NCBI RefSeq assembly: GCF_900107195.1
Contig: NZ_FNPB01000003.1
Location: 186,001 to 250,000 of the forward strand
DNA from: Halobellus clavatus
Lineage (GTDB): Archaea; Halobacteriota; Halobacteria; Halobacteriales; Haloferacaceae
Direction of reading: 5' to 3'
DNA length: 64,000 nucleotides
A model generated the notes under the pieces. It made no database searches. It saw nothing but the letters and a program-made list of their open reading frames with translations, and was not told where the DNA came from. Shown piece after piece: positions 38,781-46,648 of this stretch (position 1 is its first letter; each line of letters begins with the position of its first letter). The translations under genes were made by a program, and so were the position numbers.

Positions 38781-39656
38781 TCACTCGGCGTCGCGCGAGT
38801 CGTTCGGCCGGACGAGTCGGACGTCTCCCTGTGCTCGAATCGTCCCATCGATCTCCGCGCCGTCGTGGAGTTCGAGTTCCGAGCACGAGACGTCACCGAG
38901 GATCCGAGCCCCGTCGGCGATCGTCACGGCCCCGTCGCGGGTCGTCACGTCGCCGTGAATCTGGGTGCCGCTACCGACGCTGATGTCACCGCGGGCGCGG
39001 AGGCTCCCGAAGATGTTGTTGTCTTCTCCGACTGTGAGCCGCTCCGCGCGAACGTTCCCGTGGAGCCGACACCCGTCTCCGATCGTCGCCGGGGTCGACG
39101 CCTGCCAGGCGTCGTCGGAGACCGTCGACCCGCGCGGGATCACGAGCGGGTCGTCTTCGCTGTCGCCCGAGAGCGCCTGGGCGAGTTCGTCGGCTGCGTC
39201 GTTCTCCCCGAGGCGGAGGAGCTGTGAGAGCACCACGAAGTAGAAGACCAGGGTCGGGACCGGATTCCGGATGACGATCCAGCCGTTGGCCTCGAAGCCC
39301 TCCTCGATGTCGACGTCGTCGCCGATGTCCAAGTCGCCGGAGACCATCAGCCGCCCGGCGATGTGGACGCGTTCGCCGAGATACGCGTCCTCGCCAACCA
39401 GGACGTTGCCGGCGACGTCGCACCACACGTCCAGACGACAGTCGCCTTCGGCCTCGATATCACCGCCGAAGGTGACGCGTTCGCCCGCGAGGACGTTCCG
39501 TCCGCGGACGCCGAACTCGACAGTGCTCTGTCCGCCGACGACCACGTCTCCGTCGGTCACGAGATCGTGCTCCTCGACGGTCGTGCCGTCCGGGATCTCG
39601 AGCGCGTCGAGCGGATCTTGACCGAGTGCCACACTCCGGATCAACACACGCGGCAT
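38781..39656 (-). CDS. Bactofilin-like polymer-forming protein
   Basis: The 291-residue protein is made of short beta repeats: GDVVVGGQSTVEFGVRGRNV in the first half, and LHGNVRAERLTVGEDNNIFG then GSLRARGDISVGSGTQIHGD in the second. The stacked I/V-x-G-x-V pattern is the beta-helix of the bactofilin (DUF583) family. A hydrophobic stretch at about 125-145 (VPTLVFYFVVLSQLL) splits the two halves and could contact the membrane. Haloarchaeal halofilins are related bactofilins that shape cells, so a role in cell form is plausible. MPRVLIRSVALGQ starts at 39656, preceded by an 18-bp tandem repeat. Confidence 0.8.
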   Translation of the reverse strand: MPRVLIRSVALGQDPLDALEIPDGTTVEEHDLVTDGDVVVGGQSTVEFGVRGRNVLAGERVTFGGDIEAEGDCRLDVWCDVAGNVLVGEDAYLGERVHIAGRLMVSGDLDIGDDVDIEEGFEANGWIVIRNPVPTLVFYFVVLSQLLRLGENDAADELAQALSGDSEDDPLVIPRGSTVSDDAWQASTPATIGDGCRLHGNVRAERLTVGEDNNIFGSLRARGDISVGSGTQIHGDVTTRDGAVTIADGARILGDVSCSELELHDGAEIDGTIRAQGDVRLVRPNDSRDAE

Positions 39657-39710
39657 ATTAAACGGCGCGTCAGACGGTCGTCGGACGCTTCGAGACGATC
39701 CCGGCAGTGG

Positions 39711-39764
39711 AATCGACTCCGGTGGTCGAATCGACTCCGGTGGTCGAATCCACTCTGGCGGTCG
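39711..39764. repeat. Tandem repeat, three 18-bp units
   Basis: AATCGACTCCGGTGGTCG occurs exactly twice (39711-39728 and 39729-39746). A third copy, AATCCACTCTGGCGGTCG (39747-39764), has three changes. A separate 16-bp repeat CCGGAAATCGGATCGA occurs at 39790-39805 and 39824-39839. The whole 244-bp gap lies between two divergent genes and is not coding. Confidence 0.85.
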
Positions 39765-39900
39765 CACCGAGCCCGAACTCAAACCGAACCCGGAAATCGG
39801 ATCGAATCGGGACTCAAATCCAGCCGGAAATCGGATCGAGACCGCGAAGCGATCGATGCGGATTGATGGCCTTTTACTCCGCGGCCGACTACGCCCTCGT

Positions 39901-40098
39901 ATGACCACACTTTCGTTCGACGAGGACGGCGTCGACGTCGTCTACGAAGGGACCGAATTCAGACTGGAGAAACCCCTCATCGAGGAGGCCATCGAGAAGT
40001 CCTATCCGGACGTGACCGACCACGAAGTCCTGAAGATCGTCGAGGAGAGCCCGTCGCTGAACGGCGAGCCGCGGCGGATCCAGGACATCATCCGCTGA
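39901..40098 (+). CDS. DUF5800 small protein
   Basis: The 65-residue protein has the core MTTLSFDEDGVDVVYEGTEF then EATIEKSYPDVTDHEVLKIV-like helix (in full, an alternating beta and helix pattern) and an RIQDIIR end. I know this pattern as the haloarchaeal family DUF5800, unknown in function. ATG at 39901 is chosen because the frame before it is the repeat-containing spacer. It is divergent from the bactofilin-like gene and convergent with the glycosyltransferase at 40150. Confidence 0.82.
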   Translation: MTTLSFDEDGVDVVYEGTEFRLEKPLIEEAIEKSYPDVTDHEVLKIVEESPSLNGEPRRIQDIIR

Positions 40099-40149
40099 CA
40101 ACGCGCGCACCACGTGTCGGAGCCCTCCGGAGTCACTGCGTCGCCGAAG

Positions 40150-40833
40150 CTACCCGAATTGCTCTTCGAGACAGACCTTCACGATCGACTTCGCGATGGC
40201 GGCACCGCCCTCGATCGGATCGAGTTTCGTTTCCCCGGCGCGCTCGCGGTACGGAATCGGCTCCTCTCTGACCTCGTAGCCGCGCAGCAGCGGCCGGATC
40301 AGGAGCTCCGCCGACAGCCCCGTGTTCTCGGTCCACTCGATATCGTGCAGTAGCTCCCGCCGGTAGGCGCGCATCCCGGTCGTCGTGTCGTGGACGCGCT
40401 CGCCCATCAACCCCGAGGCCAACAGGGCGAACGCGGCGTTGCCGAAGCGGTTGAACGCGGGCATCGCGTCGGCCCCGTGGTACAGACGGTCGCCCGAGAC
40501 GACGTCGTAGCCCTCGTTGATCAACTCGAGGAACGCCGGGAGTTTCTCCATCGGATAGGTGTCGTCGCAGTCGGTGGTGACGACCACCGGGCGGTCGGGC
40601 GCGACGAGGGCCTCCCGGACGGCGTAGCCGTACCCCATCGGCGGCTGGTCGATGACGGTGGCGCCGTGCTCGCGGGCGATCTCCGGCGTCCGATCGTCGG
40701 AACTGTCGACGCAGACGATCTCCGCGCGCCCGTCTGTGACCGACTCGATGTCCCCGAGGACGCTCTCGATGGCTGCTTCCTCGTTGTAAGTCCCCATAAC
40801 GACCGCCAGGTCGTCGAAGGTGTACGTAGTCAT
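40150..40833 (-). CDS. Glycosyltransferase family 2 (dolichyl-phosphate sugar transferase-like)
   Basis: This 227-residue GT-A enzyme has LAVVMGTYNEEAAIESVL at the N-terminus, the donor Asp pair in VVVTTDCDDTYPMEKLP, and VHDTTTGMRAYRRELL, which is typical of DPM1/AglJ-like enzymes that load a sugar on dolichyl phosphate. There are no C-terminal membrane helices, so it would be soluble or peripheral at the inner membrane face. The product would feed S-layer or archaellin glycosylation. Length matches the stand-alone catalytic domain. Confidence 0.88.
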   Translation of the reverse strand: MTTYTFDDLAVVMGTYNEEAAIESVLGDIESVTDGRAEIVCVDSSDDRTPEIAREHGATVIDQPPMGYGYAVREALVAPDRPVVVTTDCDDTYPMEKLPAFLELINEGYDVVSGDRLYHGADAMPAFNRFGNAAFALLASGLMGERVHDTTTGMRAYRRELLHDIEWTENTGLSAELLIRPLLRGYEVREEPIPYRERAGETKLDPIEGGAAIAKSIVKVCLEEQFG

Positions 40834-40911
40834 TACCCGCCGTTTCGTCTGGGGGTATTTGTGTTTTTAGGTTCGCCAAAAACATTCGCGGCGACCGACG
40901 CGACGGCTCAG

Positions 40912-41697
40912 TTACGATCGCGGATCGGGAATGCCGGCGGGTTCGCCGGCGACGGCGCCCAGCGAGTCGTCGTGGAGGCGTCTGGCGACCACGTCGGCGA
41001 GGTTCTGGAGGTTCTCCGTGTCCTCGCGGTTGTACGAAACCAGCGTGTCGAGCGCGCCGTCGTCGCCGTCGCGGGCGTACTGGTGCCAGAGGCGTACGGC
41101 ATCTTTGCCCGAGAGGTCCGGGCGGTCGCGGTCGATGCCGACCGCTCGCTCGATGGCTTTCAAGCCGCCGGTCAGATCGATGCGGCGGCAGGGGTACATC
41201 AGATCGAGGTGCGGCGCGTCGATCGACACGTCGAAGTTGTCCTCGAGGAACGGGACGTCGAACTGCTTGCCGTTGAACGACACCACAAGTGGGGCGTCGC
41301 GGAACTGCTCGCGGAGCGATTCGTCGGTGAGATTCTCGCCGCGAACGAGCGTCGTGGTCTCGCCGCCCTGTGTGACCGAGACGGTGGTAACGTCGTTGCG
41401 GCCGGCGTCGAGGCCGGTCGTCTCGATGTCGAAGAAGACCGCACGGTCCCTGAAATTCTCGTAGAGCCGCCAGTTCTCCTTCGTCGGGAAGCGCTCGCCG
41501 AAGTAGTGCGCGTCGTCGTCGTCGAGTCGCTCCAGCGCCTCCGCGAGGAAGGATTCGACCCGTTCGCCCATCTTCGGTCCGACCGGGGCCCGCGCCGGGT
41601 CGAAGTCTTCCCACGTCAGGATGCCCGCCTCCCACAGCGAGCGCTCGCGGGTCTCGCCGACACCCTCAGCGGGGACGAAGCTGTTCTCGATTCGCAT
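40912..41697 (-). CDS. RNase H-fold 3'-5' exonuclease (YprB-like)
   Basis: This 261-residue protein has the DEDD-type exonuclease motifs: VFFDIETTGLDAGRNDVTTV (Asp and Glu of motif I), VVSFNGKQFDVPFLEDNF (motif II) and LVSYNREDTENLQNLADVV (motif III). The set matches the YprB/ribonuclease H-like superfamily. The first 70 residues contain a helix-hairpin-like ETRERSLWEAGILTWEDF that could bind DNA. MRIENSFVPAEGVG at 41697 is the start. It is divergent from the SRAP gene at 41848, and both may act on damaged DNA. Confidence 0.87.
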   Translation of the reverse strand: MRIENSFVPAEGVGETRERSLWEAGILTWEDFDPARAPVGPKMGERVESFLAEALERLDDDDAHYFGERFPTKENWRLYENFRDRAVFFDIETTGLDAGRNDVTTVSVTQGGETTTLVRGENLTDESLREQFRDAPLVVSFNGKQFDVPFLEDNFDVSIDAPHLDLMYPCRRIDLTGGLKAIERAVGIDRDRPDLSGKDAVRLWHQYARDGDDGALDTLVSYNREDTENLQNLADVVARRLHDDSLGAVAGEPAGIPDPRS

Positions 41698-41847
41698 ATC
41701 CCAACGAGAGAGGGCCCCACGCCTAAGCGTGTCGGAGGCCGCGTCGGGGGGCCGGTATCCAGCGGCTGTACCGTCCGGCGGATGTACCCGTCGGTGAGGG
41801 AACCGTGGCCGATTCAATTTTCACGCCCCAGATCCGAGACTCTGGGT

Positions 41848-42558
41848 ATGTGCGGTCGTTACACGCTCTTTACACCTACCGAGGAACTGGAGGCGCGCTT
41901 CGACGCCGAGTTCCCCGGTTCGAGAACCCCGCGGTACAACTGCGCGCCGGGACAAGCCCTGCCGGTCATCAGAAACGACGCGCCTGACACCTTCCAGCGG
42001 CTCCAGTGGGGGTTAGTCCCGTCGTGGGCCGACGACGAACGCGCCGGTAACGACCGCATCAACGCCCGCGCGGAGACGATCGACGAGAAGGCCAGTTTCG
42101 CTGACGCGTACGAACGCCGTCGCTGTCTGGTCCCCGCAGACGGCTTCTACGAGTGGGTGCAGCGTGACGAGACCAAGCAGCCGTACCGGGTCGCGTTCCA
42201 GGACGATCGCCCGTTCGCGATGGCGGGGATTTGGGAACGCTGGGAGTCCGACCACGCCCAGACGGGACTCGGTGACTTCGGCGGTGACGGCGGTGCCGAC
42301 GCGGACCCGGAGGTCGTGGAGTCCTTCGCGGTCGTCACGACCGATCCAAACGACGTCGTCGCCGACTTACACCACCGGATGGCAGTCGTCCTTGATCCCG
42401 AAGAGGAGTCGACGTGGCTCCAGGGATCGACCGAAGAAGCCGCCCGTCTTCTGGATCCGTACCCCGCCGAAGCGTGGGACGCGTACCCGGTATCCACCCG
42501 CGTGAACAGCCCCGGAAACGACGATCCTGGACTGGTCGACCCGATCGAGGCCGAGTGA
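41848..42558 (+). CDS. SRAP (HMCES/YedK-like) abasic-site protein
   Basis: The 236-residue protein forms a covalent link with abasic sites in single-stranded DNA to protect them. The catalytic Cys2 (MCGRYTLF) becomes N-terminal after Met removal. Other conserved elements are YNCAPGQALPVI (Asn), WGLVPSWADD, NARAETIDEK (Glu), RCLVPADGFYEW and LHHRMAVVL (His). A Gly/Asp-rich insert (about residues 145-158) is the only odd part. ATG at 41848 is certain because Cys must follow it. Confidence 0.95.
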   Translation: MCGRYTLFTPTEELEARFDAEFPGSRTPRYNCAPGQALPVIRNDAPDTFQRLQWGLVPSWADDERAGNDRINARAETIDEKASFADAYERRRCLVPADGFYEWVQRDETKQPYRVAFQDDRPFAMAGIWERWESDHAQTGLGDFGGDGGADADPEVVESFAVVTTDPNDVVADLHHRMAVVLDPEEESTWLQGSTEEAARLLDPYPAEAWDAYPVSTRVNSPGNDDPGLVDPIEAE

Positions 42559-42587
42559 GGAACGAGTGGGAGTGCACCGCCGGCCGT

Positions 42588-43586
42588 TCAGCAGGGGTGG
42601 AATCGGTCGCGCGGGAACGTCACCGACACGTCGCTCCCGACTGACGGCGGATGGTCGGCGAACGCCTCGACGGTCACATCGTCGAAGGCCAGCGTCACGC
42701 GGTTGGTCGCGTCCTCGCGGACGACCCGCTGAACTGTCGCGCGGAGGTCGCCGTCGCCGTCTTGGAGTCGGATCGCCTCGGGTCTGATGGCGACCTGTCC
42801 GCTCGTGCCGTTCGGGCGCGCAGGGTTCTCGGCGCCGGGCCCGCTGCCGTTCAGAAGCGACTTGAGTTCGGGCGCGGACGAGAGATCGACGACGTTCGAC
42901 CCGGTGAACTTCGCAACCATCGACGACTTCGGGCGCTCGAAGACCGCCTCGGGCGTCCCGCGCTGGACCACACGGCCGTCTGCCATCACGATGATCCGGT
43001 CGGCGATCGCCCGTGCGGTCGTTCGGTTGTGGGTCACGTAGACAGACGTGACGTCGGCGAGGACGTCCACGAGGTCATCCCGCAATGACTGCCGTGTCGG
43101 CACGTCGAGCGCGGCCAGCGGTTCGTCCAAGAGTAACACCTCCGGACGGACGGCGAGGGCGCGAGCGAGTGCGACGCGCTGTTTCTCTCCCCCCGAGAGG
43201 GTCGGCGGACTCCGGTCGGTCAGGTGGCCGACGCCCAGTTCTGCGAGCAGCTCGTCGGCATCGCGTGGTGAGTCGCGATAGCGCGCGCCGTACTCGACGT
43301 TCTCCCGCACGGTCATATGTGGGAAGAGCGCGTAGTCCTGAAACACGAACCCGAAGTCGCGATCCTCCGGTTTGCGGTCGGTGATGTCCTCGCTGTCGGC
43401 AGTGACCGTTCCCTCGTGGCCGTGGAAGCCGGCGAGCGTCTCCAGGAGTAGTGTTTTGCCGCTCCCACTGGGGCCGAGGATGACAACCGTCTCTTCGTCG
43501 CCGGCTTCGAGCGCGGCGTCGACGGTGAACGGCTCTGCGCCCTCGGCGGTGAACGTCGAGGTGAGTTCGGCGCTGAGGTGAGTCAC
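42588..43586 (-). CDS. wtpC: Molybdate/tungstate ABC importer ATP-binding protein
   Basis: This 332-residue ATPase has Walker A GPSGSGKTLLLE, Q-loop VFQDYALFPH, signature LSGGEKQRVALARALA, Walker B VLLLDEPLAALD and H-loop VTHN. The C-terminal 90 residues look like a TOBE domain, as in ModC/WtpC/CysA-type ATPases (IRPEAIRLQDGDGDLRATVQ region). TOBE domains can bind oxyanions and regulate transport. It overlaps the permease stop by 4 bp. The specificity is assigned from the binding protein and the ModE-like regulator in the locus. Confidence 0.9.
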   Translation of the reverse strand: MTHLSAELTSTFTAEGAEPFTVDAALEAGDEETVVILGPSGSGKTLLLETLAGFHGHEGTVTADSEDITDRKPEDRDFGFVFQDYALFPHMTVRENVEYGARYRDSPRDADELLAELGVGHLTDRSPPTLSGGEKQRVALARALAVRPEVLLLDEPLAALDVPTRQSLRDDLVDVLADVTSVYVTHNRTTARAIADRIIVMADGRVVQRGTPEAVFERPKSSMVAKFTGSNVVDLSSAPELKSLLNGSGPGAENPARPNGTSGQVAIRPEAIRLQDGDGDLRATVQRVVREDATNRVTLAFDDVTVEAFADHPPSVGSDVSVTFPRDRFHPC

Positions 43587-44566
43587 GGCATTCCCCCCGT
43601 CGCGTCGTCGTTGGTCAGGTATCGCACTATCAAGAAGATGACCGCAGAGACCGCCAGCAGGAGGAACGCGACGGCACCGCTCTCCTCTAGGCCACCCTGG
43701 AGGTACGTGTTGTAGACGAACACCGGCGCGTGCTGGGCCGTCACCTTCTCGCCCGCCGGTGGGTAAAAGAACGTGACGCTGTAAGCGACGACCGCGACTG
43801 CACCGAATTCAGAGACGGCCCGCGCCCACGCCAGCACGCCCCCGGTGATCATCCCGCGAGCGGCCAGCGGGCCCGTCACGCGCCGAAACGTCTCCCACCG
43901 GTTCGCCCCGTGGATCCGGGAGGCGTACTCGAGGCGGTCCTCGATCGCCTCGAAGGACTCCCGTGTGGCGTTGACAGCGTACGGCGCGGCGACGAAGGTC
44001 ATCGCCAGCACCATTCCGACCATCGATCCGAGCACCGAGACGTTCGGGAACGCCCCGCTCTGCCCGAAGCCGAACAGAATCAAGATCCCGGCGACCGAGT
44101 GCGGGACGACGAGCGGAAGGTCGACTAGGCTCTCGACGAGGGGTTGTCCGGGGAACCCCTCCGAGAGGAGGTGCGCGAGCGGGACCCCGAATCCGAGGCT
44201 CAGCAGGGCGGCCAGAAGCGGTCCGTAGACGCCCAGATACAAGACGCGATGGACGTCGGGGTTCAGCGCTTTCTCGACGACGAGTGATGGCGTCTGACGC
44301 GCGACGAACATAAACAGCGGCAGTCCGAGTGCAACGACGAGCACACTACCGAGCGTCGCGGTCGCAACAGTGAACGACGAACCGTCCAGAACGTACGCCG
44401 TAACCGCCGTGCTCCCGATCATAAAGTACGCGTACCACGTCGGGCGTCCGGTCGTGTAGGCGGCGGCGAAGGCGACTCCCTGGAGGACCACGAACCCGAC
44501 GACGAGCGCGACGCTCGTCATCCCGCCGGAATCGACCTCGACACTGGGTCCGGTTTCTGTTGCCAT
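43583..44566 (-). CDS. wtpB: Molybdate/tungstate ABC importer permease
   Basis: The 327-residue protein has about eight hydrophobic helices. The EAA loop reads YASRIHGANRWETFRRVTGP (about residues 224-243), the contact site for the ATPase. VVPHSVAGILILFGFG and ARAVSEFGAVAVVAYSVTFF are typical of ModB/WtpB/CysT permeases. The N-terminal extension before the usual core contains three more helices than short ModB proteins. Its ATG follows the binding protein stop by 24 bp and its stop overlaps wtpC. Confidence 0.9.
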   Translation of the reverse strand: MATETGPSVEVDSGGMTSVALVVGFVVLQGVAFAAAYTTGRPTWYAYFMIGSTAVTAYVLDGSSFTVATATLGSVLVVALGLPLFMFVARQTPSLVVEKALNPDVHRVLYLGVYGPLLAALLSLGFGVPLAHLLSEGFPGQPLVESLVDLPLVVPHSVAGILILFGFGQSGAFPNVSVLGSMVGMVLAMTFVAAPYAVNATRESFEAIEDRLEYASRIHGANRWETFRRVTGPLAARGMITGGVLAWARAVSEFGAVAVVAYSVTFFYPPAGEKVTAQHAPVFVYNTYLQGGLEESGAVAFLLLAVSAVIFLIVRYLTNDDATGGMP

Positions 44567-44590
44567 CAGAACCTCTTCATCGGGGTCGGC

Positions 44591-45718
44591 TCATAGTTCC
44601 AGTGGCCCGAGCGTTTCTTGCGCACTGGCAACGTTCATCACGCGTTCAGGGATCGCGTCTTCGGAGGCGGCTGGGACGACGACCGGATCGACCGGCACGA
44701 GACCCAGATCTTCCAGGATCTGCCGACCGGGTTCAGTTGCGAAGTACTCGACCCACTGGGCTCCACGGCCGGGCGCCTCGGCGACGCTCGGGACCGTCAG
44801 CCCATAGGCGATCGGCGCGCCGGTGAAGGTCCCCGAGCCCGTCTCGACCTCGGCTTTGGCGTAGTGCTTCGCGTACTCACTGGTCGCCTGTGAGAGGTCG
44901 ACTTCGGGCTGGAGGTCGATATACGGGAGACCGGAGTTCGCGGAGATCGACTGATAGTAGAACACGTAGTCCAGTTCGCCCGATTCGAGTTGGCCTTCGA
45001 GGTTCGTCTCGGTGCCCGTCGGAACGGTGGAGTTCTCTCGAAGCGCCTGGTAGGTGGCATCGTCGTAGAGGCGCTCGCCATTGAATTCGATCGCGCCGAG
45101 TTGCTGTGACATTACTGCGCGGTACCCACCAGGATCAACGGCCGGATCGGAATGACCGATCGTGACGCCGTCGCGGGTCAGCACTTCCCACCAGTTGTCC
45201 GCCGAAATCTCGTCGGCTCCGGGGGAGTCCTCGCGATACTGGATCGACATCGAGTTGGTCGTGAAGATGGCGTACCAGTCGCCGTACTCGGGGAGCACGC
45301 GGTTCCGGATGAGCCGGAAGTCCGAGACTCCGAGGACATCGGCCGAACGGCCCTGCTGGGTGATCTTCTGCGTCGAGGCGACCGACCCTTTCGCTTCGCG
45401 GTTCACGTCCACATCGTATTCGTCCTCGAACTGTGGCTCGGCCTCGCTGAACGGCGGCGCGAGCGACCCCGCGTGGAAAATCGTCATCGAGTCCGACATC
45501 GGCGTCGCGGTTGGAGTGCCTGTCTCCGTCGCTGTCGACATCGAGTCGGTTTCCTCGGACGCTGTGGTTTCCGTCGATCCTGAACTGTCGCCTCCGCCCG
45601 AACAGCCGGCGAGTGCGGCGATGCCGGTCCCTCCAGCAATCGTCAGGAATTTTCGGCGGGATGTAATCGATTGTTCGGCCCCTTTCTGAGTACCGTTATC
45701 AGACCGTTGTTTCGACAT
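44591..45718 (-). CDS. wtpA: Molybdate/tungstate-binding lipoprotein
   Basis: This 375-residue Tat substrate has RRKFLTIAGGTGIAALAG and lipobox Cys39. A Ser/Thr-rich linker (40-75) leads to a WtpA/ModA-type fold: MTIFHAGSLAPPFSEAEPQF (anion loop with Ser), GSVASTQKITQQGRSADVLG, then YFATEPGRQILEDLGLVPVD at the end. HAGSL and GRSADVL are the marks that separate tungstate/molybdate binders from sulfate ones. The start MSKQRSDNGTQ sits just after a TATA-like box, pointing to a leaderless or nearly leaderless message. It leads the three-gene operon. Confidence 0.92.
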   Translation of the reverse strand: MSKQRSDNGTQKGAEQSITSRRKFLTIAGGTGIAALAGCSGGGDSSGSTETTASEETDSMSTATETGTPTATPMSDSMTIFHAGSLAPPFSEAEPQFEDEYDVDVNREAKGSVASTQKITQQGRSADVLGVSDFRLIRNRVLPEYGDWYAIFTTNSMSIQYREDSPGADEISADNWWEVLTRDGVTIGHSDPAVDPGGYRAVMSQQLGAIEFNGERLYDDATYQALRENSTVPTGTETNLEGQLESGELDYVFYYQSISANSGLPYIDLQPEVDLSQATSEYAKHYAKAEVETGSGTFTGAPIAYGLTVPSVAEAPGRGAQWVEYFATEPGRQILEDLGLVPVDPVVVPAASEDAIPERVMNVASAQETLGPLEL

Positions 45719-45781
45719 AGATACAACCGCGTTTTCCCAGAGTGGATATAATGCTTTTGCTCTGGACTCCGAAACGGGTGT
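45719..45781. promoter_or_regulatory. Shared divergent promoter/operator of wtpABC and the ModE-like gene
   Basis: Only 63 bp separates the two starts. ATATAAT (45746-45752) lies about 30 bp from both start codons and could serve as TATA element in both directions. It is enclosed by CCAGAG (45737-45742) and CTCTGG (45760-45765), an exact inverted repeat. A regulator dimer bound there would cover the TATA element and switch off both genes. Confidence 0.55.
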
Positions 45782-46468
45782 ATGGACACGCAATCCACGT
45801 TCGACGCCTACCTCAGCGCCGGTGACGTCACCCTCGGCGCTCGGGACGTCGAGTTACTGCGCGCGATCGACCGCGAGGGATCGCTCAACAACGCCGCCGA
45901 GACCCTCAGCCGGTCGTACGCACACGCACAACGGCGCATCGTCGAACTGGAAGAGGCGTTCGGCTCGCTCGTGGAACGCCGACGCGGCGGAGCCGGCGGC
46001 GGGGGAAGCGAACTCACCGACAACGCGAGAGACCTCCTGGCGGCGTTCGCACGAACCCAATCCAGCTTCGAGGGCGTGGCTGACATCGCGGAGACTGTCC
46101 TTTCGGGCGATATCGTGGACCGCGACGGCGAACTGGTGACCGTCGAGACAGGGGCCGGTCACGTCCGTGCCCTCGTCCCCGATGGATCGGGCGCAGTCGA
46201 GCTCTCGATCAGGGCGGACGCCGTCACGCTGACCGACCCCGAGGACACTCCAGTGCCGGAACACACCAGCGCTCGCAACCGGTTCTCGGGGACTGTTCGC
46301 GAGGTCGAGATGGGCGAACGCATCGCTCGCATCGCGGTGGACATCGGCGGTAACCAGCCCATCCTGGCACTGGTCACCGAGGACAGCCGAGAGAAGCTCG
46401 GGTTGGAGCCAGGCCACGACGTCGTCGTCTCGTTCAAGGCCACGGCGACTCGGGGCGTTTCGGTCTGA
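45782..46468 (+). CDS. ModE-like HTH/TOBE regulator of molybdate/tungstate uptake
   Basis: The 228-residue protein has an N-terminal LysR-type winged helix as in ModE (LGARDVELLRAIDREGSLNN, then AAETLSRSYAHAQRRIVELE, and a GAGGGGSELTDNARDLLAAF wing/hinge). The C-terminal part (about 150-228) holds a MOP/TOBE-like domain, ARNRFSGTVREVEMGERIAR and PILALVTEDSREKLGLEPG. ModE binds molybdate through TOBE domains and represses uptake genes. It is divergent from wtpA and is followed at 181 bp by a MOT1-type transporter, so it probably controls both systems. Confidence 0.9.
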   Translation: MDTQSTFDAYLSAGDVTLGARDVELLRAIDREGSLNNAAETLSRSYAHAQRRIVELEEAFGSLVERRRGGAGGGGSELTDNARDLLAAFARTQSSFEGVADIAETVLSGDIVDRDGELVTVETGAGHVRALVPDGSGAVELSIRADAVTLTDPEDTPVPEHTSARNRFSGTVREVEMGERIARIAVDIGGNQPILALVTEDSREKLGLEPGHDVVVSFKATATRGVSV

Positions 46469-46505
46469 CTTCCGTTCTCACTCCGGGCGACGACGCGGCC
46501 AGCGC

Positions 46506-46523
46506 GTAACGACATTTTGTTAC
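46506..46523. promoter_or_regulatory. Inverted repeat between the ModE-like and MOT1 genes
   Basis: GTAAC (46506-46510) and GTTAC (46519-46523) form a 5-bp inverted repeat with 8 bp between, about 125 bp before the MOT1-type gene. A TTTTA element at 46619-46623 is 26-30 nt before that gene's ATG. The arms do not match the CCAGAG/CTCTGG repeat near wtpA. Confidence 0.3.
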
Positions 46524-46648
46524 CACCTCCCAGCCGAGAACTGCGACAAGCAGGAATCGAAAGCAGTTTCCTGACGATAATTGGATCCGCAGCCTTCGCC
46601 GCAGAGGATACAAAGAGATTTTACGCCCCCGGATTCTGCTCTCTATCG

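Noticed and set aside
40390-42558. A 722-codon frame covering the SRAP gene and the region before it
   Set aside because: Only the part from 41848 encodes a known family; the upstream part is antisense to the exonuclease gene and non-coding.
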